This document shows positions 16,651 to 25,391 of a DNA stretch of 64,000 bases, piece by piece. The DNA comes from Priestia megaterium (GTDB lineage Bacteria; Bacillota; Bacilli; Bacillales; Bacillaceae_H). How positions within the stretch are numbered: position 1 is the first letter of the stretch; every line of letters begins with the position of its first letter. Below the pieces are notes generated by a model that saw only the letters and a program-made list of their open reading frames with translations, was not told the DNA's origin and searched no databases. The position numbers and the translations under genes were made by a program. The DNA is taken from NCBI RefSeq assembly GCF_009497655.1, contig NZ_CP023317.1, positions 271,501 through 335,500 on the forward strand, written 5' to 3'.

Positions 16651-16861
16651 GTATAAATTTGTTGAAGTTTATGGCTATTTTCGGTCGGTTATGAATAAGT
16701 TAAAGTATTATCTGTATTTTAAGGATGGAAAATTGTCTGAAAACCATTATAATTAAGGATAATTTAAGGTCGTTATGTGAAACGTAGAACATACTCATAC
16801 GTACGATAAATAAAAGCAATGAATGCACAAGCAGCAGGGGTTGTTTGGAGGAGGAATTGAT

Positions 16862-18004
16862 TTGAGTCAGGTAATGGTAGAACAAAGCGTATTTAGTTAT
16901 TTAAAAGAACATGAACAAGAGATGCTCGAAGATTTAGTTGGATTTGTGAAAAAAGAATCACCGTCCTACAGTAAAGAGTTAGTGGATCAGTGTGGAATGT
17001 ATTTAACGCAGCTGTTTCAGAAGCGTTTAGGCGTAGGGTATGAAATCATAGAAGAAAAAGAAGTAGGAAACCACTTGAAATTTACGATTGGAGAAGGAGA
17101 GAAGCAGCTTTTAATTATCGGTCACTTTGACACGGTATGGGAAAAGGGAAGGCTGAGTCTAAGAACAGAAGGAAACAAGCTTTATGGTCCGGGAATTTTA
17201 GATATGAAAGGCGGCATTATACAATCTATATGGGCGATTAAAGCGATTCAAGAGCTTGGCTTATCGCTGGATAAAAAAATTGTGTTTTTTTGCAATTCAG
17301 ATGAAGAGATTGGATCAATTTCCTCTAAAAAATATATAGAAGAAGAAGCACAAAGAAGTGAAGCAGTGCTAGTAGCAGAACCTGCGGTGGCGGGTTCAGG
17401 TGCGTTAAAAACGTCGCGCAAAGGAGCGGGGATTTTCACCGTAAAGGTGTGGGGACGAGCAGCCCACGCTGGTAATCACCACAAAGAAGGAATCAATGCT
17501 ATTGAAGAGCTAGCGCGCCAAGTGATTTTTCTGCAGAGCTTAACCGATTATGAAAAAGGTACAACGGTGAACGTTGGGACATTTACCGGAGGCAGCGGTA
17601 CAAATGTAGTGCCGGAATATGCAGAAGCGCACGTGGATTTACGTGTTTCTACAGAAGAAGAAGCAAAACGTATGACGGATATTATTTTGAATTTAACGCC
17701 CATTTTAAAAGGGATTAAGATTGAAGTAACAGGAGGCATGAATCGTCCTCCAATGGTTAAGTCTAAACAAACGGAAGAGTTATTTGAATGCGCTCAGTCA
17801 ATTGCGGCCAAACTGGGTATGAAATTAGAAGAAGCAGCTGTTGGAGGCGGAAGTGATGGCAATTTTACAGCGGCTATTGGCATTCCCACGTTGGATGGAT
17901 TAGGAGCATGCGGAAAAGGAATACATGCAGAATATGAACATATTCAAATTGATACGTTGTCCGAGCGTTCTTCTTTATTTGCGAATTTGCTGCTTCAAAT
18001 ATAA
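16862..18004 (+). CDS. M20 family metallopeptidase (glutamate carboxypeptidase-like)
   Basis: 380-residue zinc-dependent peptidase of the M20A/carboxypeptidase G2 type. Visible metal ligands and catalytic residues: GHFDTVWEKG (H, D), GPGILDMKGG (bridging D), DEEIGS (catalytic and metal Glu), AEPA and the C-terminal GIHAEYEHI His; the lid dimerisation domain contains GRAAHAGNHHKEG. The TTG at 16862 is chosen because GGAGGAGGA (16847-16855) lies 6 nt upstream; the in-frame ATG at 16823 precedes that site. Likely removes C-terminal Glu from peptides or folate analogues; substrate not determined. Confidence 0.8.
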   Translation: MSQVMVEQSVFSYLKEHEQEMLEDLVGFVKKESPSYSKELVDQCGMYLTQLFQKRLGVGYEIIEEKEVGNHLKFTIGEGEKQLLIIGHFDTVWEKGRLSLRTEGNKLYGPGILDMKGGIIQSIWAIKAIQELGLSLDKKIVFFCNSDEEIGSISSKKYIEEEAQRSEAVLVAEPAVAGSGALKTSRKGAGIFTVKVWGRAAHAGNHHKEGINAIEELARQVIFLQSLTDYEKGTTVNVGTFTGGSGTNVVPEYAEAHVDLRVSTEEEAKRMTDIILNLTPILKGIKIEVTGGMNRPPMVKSKQTEELFECAQSIAAKLGMKLEEAAVGGGSDGNFTAAIGIPTLDGLGACGKGIHAEYEHIQIDTLSERSSLFANLLLQI

Positions 18005-18036
18005 AAAAAGCCCGCCTCAAACGGCGGGACTAACCT

Positions 18037-18073
18037 GAAAGCTTATATTGGGAGAGTATAAGCTTTCTTTTTT
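18037..18073. terminator. Bidirectional terminator between M20 peptidase and DoxX genes
   Basis: GAAAGCTTATA / TATAAGCTTTC with T run. A second GC-rich hairpin CCCGCC/GGCGGG (18010-18028) directly precedes it. Confidence 0.8.
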
Positions 18074-18494
18074 ATTTACTGCTTTCTTCTTGAAGAGAAA
18101 AAGCAGTTTCTTTCTTTTTAAATACCACTTTATCAAGAGCAAGGAACTGGCTTCCTGCAACAAATAAGTGAGCAGACATGGCAATTAAGGCAATATCAAA
18201 CTCAAACCCGCCAACGAATCCGCTTTTAAGCTTGGCTGTAAAAATAGCGCCAAGCATAACTGCCACAAATAAAGCAGCTACGACTCTTGTTGCTAGACCA
18301 AGAATAATCAGAACCCCACCTACAAGTTCAATTGTTGCCACAATATATGCCATGAAACCAGGGATTCCTAAGCTATCGAAGAAGCCTACTGTATTTTCAA
18401 TTCCCCCTTGCCATTTTTGAAAGCCGTGTACTAAAAATGTAAAACCTAATACTAAACGAATAATAAGCGATCCAATTTCGACGTTTTTATTCAC
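18072..18494 (-). CDS. DoxX family membrane protein
   Basis: 140-residue four-helix membrane protein. The DoxX core is evident: IIRLVLGFTFLVHGFQKW at the N terminus and the second repeat VATIELVGGVLIILGLATR. Members such as B. subtilis CatD (YfiD) act with quinone/catechol or thiol-stress functions. GTG at 18494 follows AAAGGAGGAAGT. Divergent from a DJ-1/PfpI gene; two copies of the same palindrome lie between them, which suggests one repressor controls both. Thiol-reactive electrophile response is a reasonable guess but not shown. Confidence 0.8.
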   Translation of the reverse strand: MNKNVEIGSLIIRLVLGFTFLVHGFQKWQGGIENTVGFFDSLGIPGFMAYIVATIELVGGVLIILGLATRVVAALFVAVMLGAIFTAKLKSGFVGGFEFDIALIAMSAHLFVAGSQFLALDKVVFKKKETAFSLQEESSK

Positions 18495-18524
18495 TTTACT
18501 TCCTCCTTTAAGTGTATTTGAAAA

Positions 18525-18543
18525 ACACTACATTATGTAGTGT
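18525..18543. promoter_or_regulatory. Palindromic operator, copy 1
   Basis: ACACTACA-TTA-TGTAGTGT, a perfect 8-bp inverted repeat with 3-nt centre, 31 bp upstream of the DoxX start. Same arms as the site at 18615-18643. Confidence 0.7.
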
Positions 18544-18614
18544 AAAAGCCCGTGAAAAGAAATGTAGCAATTAAATAAAGTCTTTCTTATTTGGATAATT
18601 TTACAACATTATGA

Positions 18615-18643
18615 ACATCACACTACACATTGTAGTGTGATGT
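18615..18643. promoter_or_regulatory. Palindromic operator, copy 2
   Basis: A 29-bp perfect interrupted palindrome: arms ACATCACACTACA and its complement around CAT. The inner ACACTACA-N3-TGTAGTGT is identical to copy 1. Centres are 95 bp apart, about nine helical turns. Confidence 0.7.
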
Positions 18644-18796
18644 TTGTCCCCAGTCAAGTAAAAATATAAAATTAGATCATTTGGCATACAAAAAATTTCT
18701 GAAGGGCACTTGAAAAATCCTTTAATTATGTACAATTTAGTTCCTTATTTTCAATCTTATTCTCCAACATGCTATACTGATGGCGGAGGTGTTACG

Positions 18797-19321
18797 ATGC
18801 GCTTAGAAAATAAAAGAGTTATTGCGCTTGTTAGTGCAGACTTTGAAGATCTAGAACTATGGTATCCAGTGATGCGTCTTCGCGAAGAAGGAGCAGAAGT
18901 ACATTTAGTTGGAGAAAAAGCAAACGAAACGTACATGGGGAAATACGGTGTTCCAGCCGTATCGGACTATGCATTTAAAGATGTTGATCCAGCTGAATAT
19001 GACGCTATTTTAGTACCTGGAGGCTGGGCGCCGGATAAACTGCGCCGCTACCCTGAAGTAATTGAAATGGTTCGTCATATGGATGAACAGCAAAAGCCAA
19101 TCGGCCAAATCTGCCATGCAGGATGGGTATTAATCTCTGCAAAAATCTTAGATGGCCGAAACGTAACAAGTACGCCAGGAATCAAAGATGATATGGAAAA
19201 TGCGGGAGCTATTTGGCATGATGAAGCAGTCGTAATCGACGGCCACATCATTTCAAGCCGCCGTCCGCCAGACCTTCCTCCTTATGCAAAAGCATTTGCT
19301 GATGTACTAGCAGGGCAATAA
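18797..19321 (+). CDS. DJ-1/PfpI family protein
   Basis: 174-residue class I glutamine amidotransferase-like protein. The nucleophile elbow Cys is C106 in GQICHAGW and the supporting Glu is in SADFEDLE; PGGW and the SSRRPPDLP stretch are typical of PfpI/YhbO proteins, which act as glyoxalase/deglycase-like or stress enzymes. ATG 18797 is preceded by GGAGG at 8 nt; an in-frame TTG at 18710 has none. It pairs divergently with DoxX across shared palindromes and ends at a strong terminator. Specific activity not determinable. Confidence 0.8.
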   Translation: MRLENKRVIALVSADFEDLELWYPVMRLREEGAEVHLVGEKANETYMGKYGVPAVSDYAFKDVDPAEYDAILVPGGWAPDKLRRYPEVIEMVRHMDEQQKPIGQICHAGWVLISAKILDGRNVTSTPGIKDDMENAGAIWHDEAVVIDGHIISSRRPPDLPPYAKAFADVLAGQ

Positions 19322-19325
19322 GAAA

Positions 19326-19357
19326 AAAGCCGAAACCATATTGGTTTTGGCTTTTTT
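19326..19357 (+). terminator. Terminator of the DJ-1/PfpI gene
   Basis: GCCGAAACCA-TAT-TGGTTTTGGC with flanking A and T runs. Confidence 0.85.
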
Positions 19358-19404
19358 ATAAGATTCCCTAAAAAAGAAATGATAAAGTAAATAAAAAATC
19401 ATCA

Positions 19405-19438
19405 TTAAAAAAGCGAGCAGATGCATCTGCTCGCTTTT
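19405..19438 (-). terminator. Palindromic terminator of the minus-strand transcript
   Basis: A perfect 30-bp palindrome centred on GATGCATC (19409-19438), arms AAAAGCGAGCAGATG, followed on the minus strand by TTTTTTAATG. Confidence 0.7.
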
Positions 19439-19792
19439 GTTCGTGTTTCTTATCAGTAACTTGCTTTTTGCAAGTGTAAAAACAAAATGATTACTTTCTT
19501 TATAAAATCCATGATTACGGTTTTTGTATGTTTCGTTGTTGTTAGGGCACAATTAGCATTGATTGTGCTTGCATGGATTTCATCCATTGCCGCGGTTTGT
19601 TTTTCCACATGATCGATTAACCTAAACGACGCAAGCCCTACCTCTCTTGCATCCTTACGGCTCCGAAGCCGATCCAGTGTGAATAAGTTTTGTTCAAAGA
19701 CATGTGTCGAATGCCAGTATTTTTACCTTGCATTGTACGATACATCCTTTCAAGTTACTTTCACTATGTCCAGCTCTTAAAGAAAAGCCAGA
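19405..19792 (-). ncRNA. Candidate small transcript (sRNA or short-peptide mRNA)
   Basis: This 600-bp gap between two + strand genes holds a complete minus-strand transcription unit: a strong sigma-A promoter (19799-19827), about 390 nt of sequence, and a perfect palindrome with T6 (19405-19438) acting as terminator. No protein of recognisable family is encoded. The longest well-placed reading frame is 35 codons (19638-19745, starting MYRTMQGKNTG and ending RMQER) with AAAGG directly before its ATG, an awkward spacing; its second Met would be better spaced. Further frames are disrupted by stops. It may be an sRNA, a small-protein mRNA or a decayed gene; sequence alone does not decide. Confidence 0.45.
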
Positions 19793-19798
19793 AATCTA

Positions 19799-19827
19799 AA
19801 TATAACACTTCAGTTGATCTATGTCAA
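19799..19827 (-). promoter_or_regulatory. Sigma-A promoter on the minus strand
   Basis: TTGACA (19827-19822), exactly 17 nt, TATATT (19804-19799). It points away from the DinB gene into a region with no annotated gene. Confidence 0.65.
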
Positions 19828-19954
19828 ATAGAAAAAATATTTTTTTCACGTGAAACAATTGCAGCTAAAACATGGTTAAGTAAAGGGATATCCTTTTTAT
19901 ATAGAAGAGTTTTTTGATACGATAAGCTAGAGGAATCCTAGAGGAGGATGAACA

Positions 19955-20443
19955 ATGAACAAAAATGAACAGTTTCGAAATGATGTATTGAACAGTGTAG
20001 AATCATTAACATATGAACAATTAAATCAGCAGCCAGCATCTAATACATGGAGCGTTATGCAAGTATTAGAACATTTATATTTGATGGAGCGCATGATTGT
20101 TTCACGTGTAAAGGATCAGTTAGAAAACGGTGTAGATCAGCCAACCGAAGATAAGCCGTTTCATTTAGCGGTAGACCGTTCTCGAAAAGTAGATGCACCG
20201 GCTCAAGTTACGCCTTCTAATGAAAATCAGACATTAGAAGAAATGAAGAGTAAGCTGGCGGAATCAAGAGCGGCTTTAGTAGAGTTAGAAGAAACAGCCA
20301 GTGAAGAAAACCTAAAGCAAAAATCGTTTCCACATCCTGTGTTTGGGTTAATGGATTTAAAGCAATGGATTGATTTTATTGGCTATCATGAAAAGCGTCA
20401 CCAAGAACAAATAGAAGAAATCAAAACAGCAATTGGCGCATAA
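19955..20443 (+). CDS. DinB-family protein
   Basis: 162-residue four-helix-bundle protein of the DinB/YfiT superfamily. The three metal-binding His are suggested by EHLYLMER and YHEKRHQEQI; the DinB_2 pattern TWSVMQVLEHL is clear. These proteins often act as metal-dependent thiol (bacillithiol) transferases; the specific reaction is unknown. ATG 19955 follows GAGGAGG. Monocistronic, ends at a terminator shared with the convergent lipase gene. Confidence 0.8.
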   Translation: MNKNEQFRNDVLNSVESLTYEQLNQQPASNTWSVMQVLEHLYLMERMIVSRVKDQLENGVDQPTEDKPFHLAVDRSRKVDAPAQVTPSNENQTLEEMKSKLAESRAALVELEETASEENLKQKSFPHPVFGLMDLKQWIDFIGYHEKRHQEQIEEIKTAIGA

Positions 20444-20470
20444 AAAAACAGGCATTCCGCCTGTTTTTTT
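20442..20470. terminator. Terminator between DinB and lipase genes
   Basis: ACAGGC-ATTCC-GCCTGT flanked by A and T runs, usable from both sides. Confidence 0.75.
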
Positions 20471-21221
20471 ATTTTTGGACCAAAATAGGGTAATCCGACA
20501 TCATCCATATCCCAACACTGTATGTTTGGGGATTATGGTTCCCTACGGTAGAGCCTGTTTGGATGGTAAATGAGAGTTGCAGAGGGTCTTGATCGTAATA
20601 AATTGTTTGCTTGGTGGAAGGGGAATAGAGTCGCTTCGGAGGGATTTTAGGAACCGTATCCGTCGTGTTAACAAAACAGCGGCTATTTGAAACAAGATTT
20701 GTGTATGTTTGAACGAATTGAGGATCCCCTACTCGAGGAGCTCCGTAGTTGTACATTGTAATTTCCGGAAAAGATGCGTTTGTGGCGACATCTAAGGCAT
20801 GAAGAGCAGCGAGTGCGCCACCTAGGCTATGCCCCGTTATATAAATGGGCTTGGTGGGAAGCGATTTATATGTTTCAAAAATTTCATCACGGCATGATTC
20901 GTAAACGGCTAAAAAACCTTCATGAACGAGCCCGGCTCGTTGATTGTATGGATAGGGGCGCTGCCTAATGCGAGCATCAGCAATCCAATCTGCCTCAGAT
21001 TGAGTTCCTCGAAAGGCAATTACGATAGAGTCATCAGATTCTAAAATAAAACCAAACCATTCTTGCACCCCTACGGCAGAAGCTTTAAACGATTTAATAA
21101 GCCGGTAGCCTTCAGGTACATCAAATGTGCCTCCCTGTGCGTATTGCTTATAAGCTAAGACGCACGCATAAAGAAGGTCTAGAGCTAAAGAACGATAAAA
21201 TAAAGGCTCGATTCTCATCAT
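20469..21221 (-). CDS. Class 3 lipase-family protein
   Basis: 250-residue alpha/beta hydrolase of the Lipase_3 family. Catalytic triad candidates: S132 in TGHSLGGAL, D188 in TTDTVP and H229 in VGNHN; the oxyanion-side motif AFRGTQ is also conserved. No signal peptide, so it is probably cytoplasmic and may act on acylglycerols, phospholipids or storage lipid. ATG ATG at 21221 follows GAAGGTG on the minus strand; either Met could start. A 255-bp AT-rich gap follows toward the symporter gene. Confidence 0.8.
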   Translation of the reverse strand: MMRIEPLFYRSLALDLLYACVLAYKQYAQGGTFDVPEGYRLIKSFKASAVGVQEWFGFILESDDSIVIAFRGTQSEADWIADARIRQRPYPYNQRAGLVHEGFLAVYESCRDEIFETYKSLPTKPIYITGHSLGGALAALHALDVATNASFPEITMYNYGAPRVGDPQFVQTYTNLVSNSRCFVNTTDTVPKIPPKRLYSPSTKQTIYYDQDPLQLSFTIQTGSTVGNHNPQTYSVGIWMMSDYPILVQK

Positions 21222-21476
21222 TGTTTTTCACACCTTCTAATAGAAAATAACTCCTATAGCCTATGTGTTCTTGAGAAGAAAGGTGCAGATATCTCTTTTT
21301 TGAGAGCAATAATTATGGAGTGTAAACGATTTCTTATTGGATGTTTTTGAGGGGTTTATAACTTTTTTTGTGTATTTTAACTAAAAAAAAGTTTTAATTT
21401 AGAGTTTTATTGTTAAAATTTATAATTTAACTTATAATTTAAAATAGTCTGAATCAAAAAATAAGGGGGTTATCGT

Positions 21477-22931
21477 TTGGAGCAATTTGTAACGAGTTTG
21501 AATAATGTGCTATGGAGCACGCCTGTTATTTATGGGTGTCTTGCGATTGGCCTGTTTTTCTCGATTTTAACAAGGTTTTTACAGGTACGACACTTAAAAG
21601 ACATGGTTATGCTGATGTTTCAGGGTAAAAGCTCAGAAGCAGGAGTTTCTTCCTTCCAAGCACTGTCTTTAGCGCTGTCGGGACGAGTTGGAACAGGAAA
21701 TATTGCTGGAGTTGCGACAGCTATCGCTTTTGGAGGTCCAGGGGCTGTATTTTGGATGTGGGCAGTTGCTTTTATTGGTGCTTCTAGTGCATTCATCGAA
21801 TCAACACTGGCTCAAATTTATAAAGTTAAGCAAGATGGCCAATATCGAGGTGGTCCAGCGTACTACATTGAAAAAGGAACAGGTATGAAATGGTATGGCA
21901 TTTTATTTGCCATTGCAGCCCTTGTTGCGATGAGTATCTTAATGCCGGGCGTTCAGTCCAATTCCATCGCGCTTGGCATCGACAATGCATTTGGTGTTAG
22001 TCCAACGGTTACAGCAGTAGGATTAGTTATTATTCTTGCTTTTATTATTTTTGGAGGCGTTAAGCGTATTGCAGGGGTAGCCCAATTCGTTGTACCTTTT
22101 ATGGCACTTGGGTATATTATTTTAGCTCTTATTATTATTGCCATGAACATTTCGGAGTTGCCGGGAGTTATCGCTCTTATTTTTAAAAGTGCTTTTGCAT
22201 TAGATTCTGCTTTTGGAGGAATCGTTGGTTTAGCTGTTTCTTGGGGAGTGAAGCGCGGCATTTATTCAAACGAAGCAGGACAAGGAACGGGGCCGCACGC
22301 AGCAGCTGCAGCAGAAGTTTCACACCCGGCGAAACAAGGTCTTGTACAAGCTTTTTCGGTTTATATTGATACACTGTTCGTTTGTTCAGCAACAGCGTTT
22401 ATGATTTTATTCACAGGCATGTACAACACGGAAGGACCGGGAGGTTCATTTATTATTTCAAATTTACCGGGTGTAGAAGCAGGACCTGGATTTACACAAG
22501 CTGCTATTGAAACAGTGTTGCCGGGGTTTGGAGCTGGCTTCGTGGCAGTTGCCCTATTCTTTTTCGCGTTTACAACGATCATGGCTTATTATTACATTGC
22601 TGAAACAAATATTGCTTATCTAACTCGCGGAAAGAACGGGAAGTGGGCTATGTTTGCATTAAAACTTGTCCTGCTGGGAGCTACGTTCTACGGGTCAGTG
22701 AAACAAGCCTCATTAGCTTGGGCGTTAGGTGATGCAGGACTTGGTATTATGGTATGGCTAAATTTAATTGCTATCTTAATTTTAGCTAAGCCTGCGTTAG
22801 TTGCATTAAAAGACTATGAAGCTCAGAAAAAACAAGGGGTAGACCCCGTATTTGATCCTGTTAAGCTAGGAATTAAAAATGCGGACTACTGGGAGAAAGA
22901 ATATAAGAAAGATGAGTCACAAGTTTCGTAA
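21477..22931 (+). CDS. Sodium:alanine (AGCS) symporter
   Basis: 484-residue Na+/amino-acid symporter of the alanine/glycine:cation family with about eleven helices. Family signatures: SLALSGRVGTGNIAGVATAIAFGGPGA (contains the GTGN signature) near residue 60-90, GGPAYYIEKG, and RGIYSNEAGQGTGPHAAAAA around 260-280. Starts at TTG 21477 after AAGGGGGTT. Substrate may be alanine, glycine or, as for B. subtilis AlsT-like proteins, glutamine. Flanked by its own terminator. Confidence 0.88.
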   Translation: MEQFVTSLNNVLWSTPVIYGCLAIGLFFSILTRFLQVRHLKDMVMLMFQGKSSEAGVSSFQALSLALSGRVGTGNIAGVATAIAFGGPGAVFWMWAVAFIGASSAFIESTLAQIYKVKQDGQYRGGPAYYIEKGTGMKWYGILFAIAALVAMSILMPGVQSNSIALGIDNAFGVSPTVTAVGLVIILAFIIFGGVKRIAGVAQFVVPFMALGYIILALIIIAMNISELPGVIALIFKSAFALDSAFGGIVGLAVSWGVKRGIYSNEAGQGTGPHAAAAAEVSHPAKQGLVQAFSVYIDTLFVCSATAFMILFTGMYNTEGPGGSFIISNLPGVEAGPGFTQAAIETVLPGFGAGFVAVALFFFAFTTIMAYYYIAETNIAYLTRGKNGKWAMFALKLVLLGATFYGSVKQASLAWALGDAGLGIMVWLNLIAILILAKPALVALKDYEAQKKQGVDPVFDPVKLGIKNADYWEKEYKKDESQVS

Positions 22932-22936
22932 ACAAG

Positions 22937-22965
22937 AAAATCCTCACATTTGTGAGGATTTTTTT
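22937..22965. terminator. Terminator between symporter and FUSC genes
   Basis: AAAATCCTCACA-TT-TGTGAGGATTTT with T run; convergent genes share it. Confidence 0.85.
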
Positions 22966-24019
22966 ATGAAGAAAGTGAGACAGGCGAATTGTTTAAGTTA
23001 TAGCGTTCCTTCAAACGATGAATACGGTGTAGTTCTTCAAGCAGGTGATGAATCGCAAGAAGTTCGTACAGCATGGTTGTTTCTGTTGAAAAAGGCTGAT
23101 CCACTCTGTTTTCTTCCTGCTTATGTGCCCAAAACCTTTGTTTTAAAGTCAAAACAAGCGTTTGATGCTGCAAAGAGCTTTTATATTGTTCATTTTGTAA
23201 GACTTTATGAAAGGAAGTGAAAGTGTCCCAAATCACTTGATGTTTTGCACTTTGCAGCTGATGAGCGGGCAAATAAATTAAATTACCAATATGGTAGACA
23301 AGCTGCCTCATAAGAGAAAGTTTCTTATATTCATAGTGGAATTTTCTCATAGCTGTACGAGTGAAATGATGAAATTTCCATTCTTTTCGCTGATACTCAC
23401 AAAGCGTCTCAATTTTTTCAATTTCAGCAGAAAGCTGCTGAAATTGAAGCTTTGTTTGTTTATGACAAGCGTGTACTTGAGAAAGTTCGCTTCCTCTTTG
23501 CTGTAAGACGCTACTCATTTGTTTTGAGAGATTTTGAATTTTCCTCGTAATAATCGGTGTATAATTAGGAGGAAGAACAATGATATTTACAAGTGAAGAA
23601 GTAAGCAGCCCAATACTAGTGGTCGCTAGGCGAATTAAAAATGATATGAAATAATGGTCGTGCACAATCGTCAGCATAGCCACTCCTGTTAGCGTTGCAA
23701 CGAGTGTTCCGGCATGTAAACGCAATTTATAACAGGATATAATAGTAGAAACAGCAACAAGCATATAGGTAAGCGGCGTTACGCCTAAAAGAAATGTGTA
23801 AATCATGGCAAAAGCAGCTCCAATTGCTGAAGCAGGAAAGCGAATGAACGCTTTTTTGATAGAATCCGCAGCGGTTGGTTCAATCGTAACAATGGCTGTA
23901 ATAACAGCGAGCATATACGGCCAGCCAACGGACTGACAAATGAGTGCAGTCAAAAAAACGGCAATGCCTGTTTTAATAATACGACCGCCTAAAAAATTAA
24001 ATTTTTTTACGTTAATCAT
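22964..24019 (-). CDS. Aromatic acid exporter family (FUSC/ArAE) membrane protein
   Basis: 351 residues. N-terminal half holds about six membrane helices (roughly 13-160) with the ArAE_1 pattern RIIKTGIAVFLTALICQ and AVITAIVTIEPTAADSIKKAF; the C-terminal half (165-340) is cytoplasmic, alpha-helical and rich in His and Gln. Related proteins in Bacillus (YqjA/YgaE type) are putative effluxers of aromatic acids. ATG at 24019. No partner gene nearby. Confidence 0.75.
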   Translation of the reverse strand: MINVKKFNFLGGRIIKTGIAVFLTALICQSVGWPYMLAVITAIVTIEPTAADSIKKAFIRFPASAIGAAFAMIYTFLLGVTPLTYMLVAVSTIISCYKLRLHAGTLVATLTGVAMLTIVHDHYFISFLIRLATTSIGLLTSSLVNIIVLPPNYTPIITRKIQNLSKQMSSVLQQRGSELSQVHACHKQTKLQFQQLSAEIEKIETLCEYQRKEWKFHHFTRTAMRKFHYEYKKLSLMRQLVYHIGNLIYLPAHQLQSAKHQVIWDTFTSFHKVLQNEQYKSSLQHQTLVLTLKQRFWAHKQEENRVDQPFSTETTMLYELLAIHHLLEELHRIHRLKERYNLNNSPVSLSS

Positions 24020-24162
24020 TATGCATACCTTCTTTAAAACAGTTAGTAGTTTAATTATAAGGCATATTAAGGTGATAGGAAAACACGTCTTAAAAACTAG
24101 CTTTCAAAAAACGAATAAATATACTATAATTTGTTTAAATATTTAAAAGAGGAGTACAACTA

Positions 24163-25329
24163 ATGAAACAATTAATAAATGAAACAATTAATAAATTACA
24201 GGATACATTTTATGATGTAAGCAAATATATTGGACAAAATCCTGAGCTTGGCCATGAAGAATTTAAGGCTTGCAAAGCATTAACAGATGTTTTAAAAGAA
24301 CAAGGGTTCACAGTTGAAATTGGTACATGTGACTTGCCAACGGCTTTTACCGCTGTTTATGACAGTCAAAAGCCAGGTCCATCGATTGGGTTTATGGCAG
24401 AGTACGATGCTTTGCCGGATCTCGGACACGCATGCGGACATAACTTAATTGGAACCATGTCAATTGCCGCTGGTATTGGTCTGAGTAAAGCAGTCGCAAA
24501 AACGGGCGGTAAAATATACGTATACGGAACGCCTGCAGAGGAAACACGAGGCGGCAAAGTAACGATGGCTGAACAAGGTATTTTTAATCATTTAGACGTA
24601 GCTATGATGGTGCACCCTTATTACTGTCATCAAAAAAGCGGGCGTTCTCTTGCGATGGATGCGATTCAGTTTGAGTTCTTCGGAAAATCTGCACATGCAG
24701 CCGCTGCCCCTCATGAAGGAATCAATGCACTAGACGGTGTATTACAAACGTTCAATAGCATTAATGCGCTTCGCCAGCATGTGAAGCCGGATGTACGTAT
24801 TCATGGAGTGATTACAGAGGGTGGCAAGGCGGCCAACGTTGTACCGGATTATGCAGTAGCACAATTTTATGTTCGCGCTTCAACTCGTGCATATGTAGAT
24901 GAAGTAACAGATAAGGTGAAGGCATGTGCACATGGTGCTGCTTTAGCGACAGGAACAAAATTAAAAATCTCAAACTATGAGTTTTCTTATGATGATATGC
25001 AAACGAATCAAACATTATCCGACGTCTATACAAATAATCTCATCTCATTAGGTGTGAGCGAGCAAAGCATTACGGAAGACCAAGGCGATCATGGATCTTT
25101 AGATATGGGGAATGTGAGTCAGGTTGTTCCGGCTATTCATCCGTATATTCAAATTTGTGATGATTATTTTGTTTGTCATACGCACGAATTTAGAGAAGCA
25201 GCTTTAAGTGAGCAAGGAAGAGAAGCAATGATACTTGGTGCAAAAACAATGGCATTAACAGGGTATGACGTATTAACCAATCAAACGCTGCTCCAAAAAA
25301 TTAAAGAAGAATTTAATGCTACAAAGTAA
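24163..25329 (+). CDS. M20 family amidohydrolase (AbgB/AmhX-like)
   Basis: 388-residue zinc/manganese amidohydrolase. Metal-binding motifs: AEYDALPDLGHACGHN (Asp and His ligands), GTPAEETRGGK (Glu pair), VHPYYCHQ, and the C-terminal CHTHEFREAA. The dimerisation lid includes GKSAHAAAAPHEGINALD. It most resembles p-aminobenzoyl-glutamate hydrolase subunits and B. subtilis AmhX, which cleave N-acyl amino acids. ATG 24163 follows AAGAGGAGT. It belongs to a different M20 branch from the gene at 16862. Confidence 0.8.
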   Translation: MKQLINETINKLQDTFYDVSKYIGQNPELGHEEFKACKALTDVLKEQGFTVEIGTCDLPTAFTAVYDSQKPGPSIGFMAEYDALPDLGHACGHNLIGTMSIAAGIGLSKAVAKTGGKIYVYGTPAEETRGGKVTMAEQGIFNHLDVAMMVHPYYCHQKSGRSLAMDAIQFEFFGKSAHAAAAPHEGINALDGVLQTFNSINALRQHVKPDVRIHGVITEGGKAANVVPDYAVAQFYVRASTRAYVDEVTDKVKACAHGAALATGTKLKISNYEFSYDDMQTNQTLSDVYTNNLISLGVSEQSITEDQGDHGSLDMGNVSQVVPAIHPYIQICDDYFVCHTHEFREAALSEQGREAMILGAKTMALTGYDVLTNQTLLQKIKEEFNATK

Positions 25330-25345
25330 GAGATAATAATAAAAC

Positions 25346-25391
25346 CATACTAAATAATACGCTTGCAGTGGCAAGCGTATTATTTAGTATG
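25346..25391. terminator. Long perfect hairpin between convergent genes
   Basis: A 21-bp perfect stem (25346-25366 with 25371-25391) and AGTG loop. It overlaps the last codon and stop of the ferritin-like gene. There is no clean T run, so it may terminate weakly or protect 3' ends. Confidence 0.6.

Noticed and set aside
19690-19917. 75-codon + strand frame before DinB
   Set aside because: No ribosome binding site, composition unlike a protein, and it lies antisense over the minus-strand promoter.
22879-23220. 113-codon frame on the + strand
   Set aside because: It spans the symporter end and the terminator and then runs antisense through the FUSC gene; no ribosome binding site or family match.
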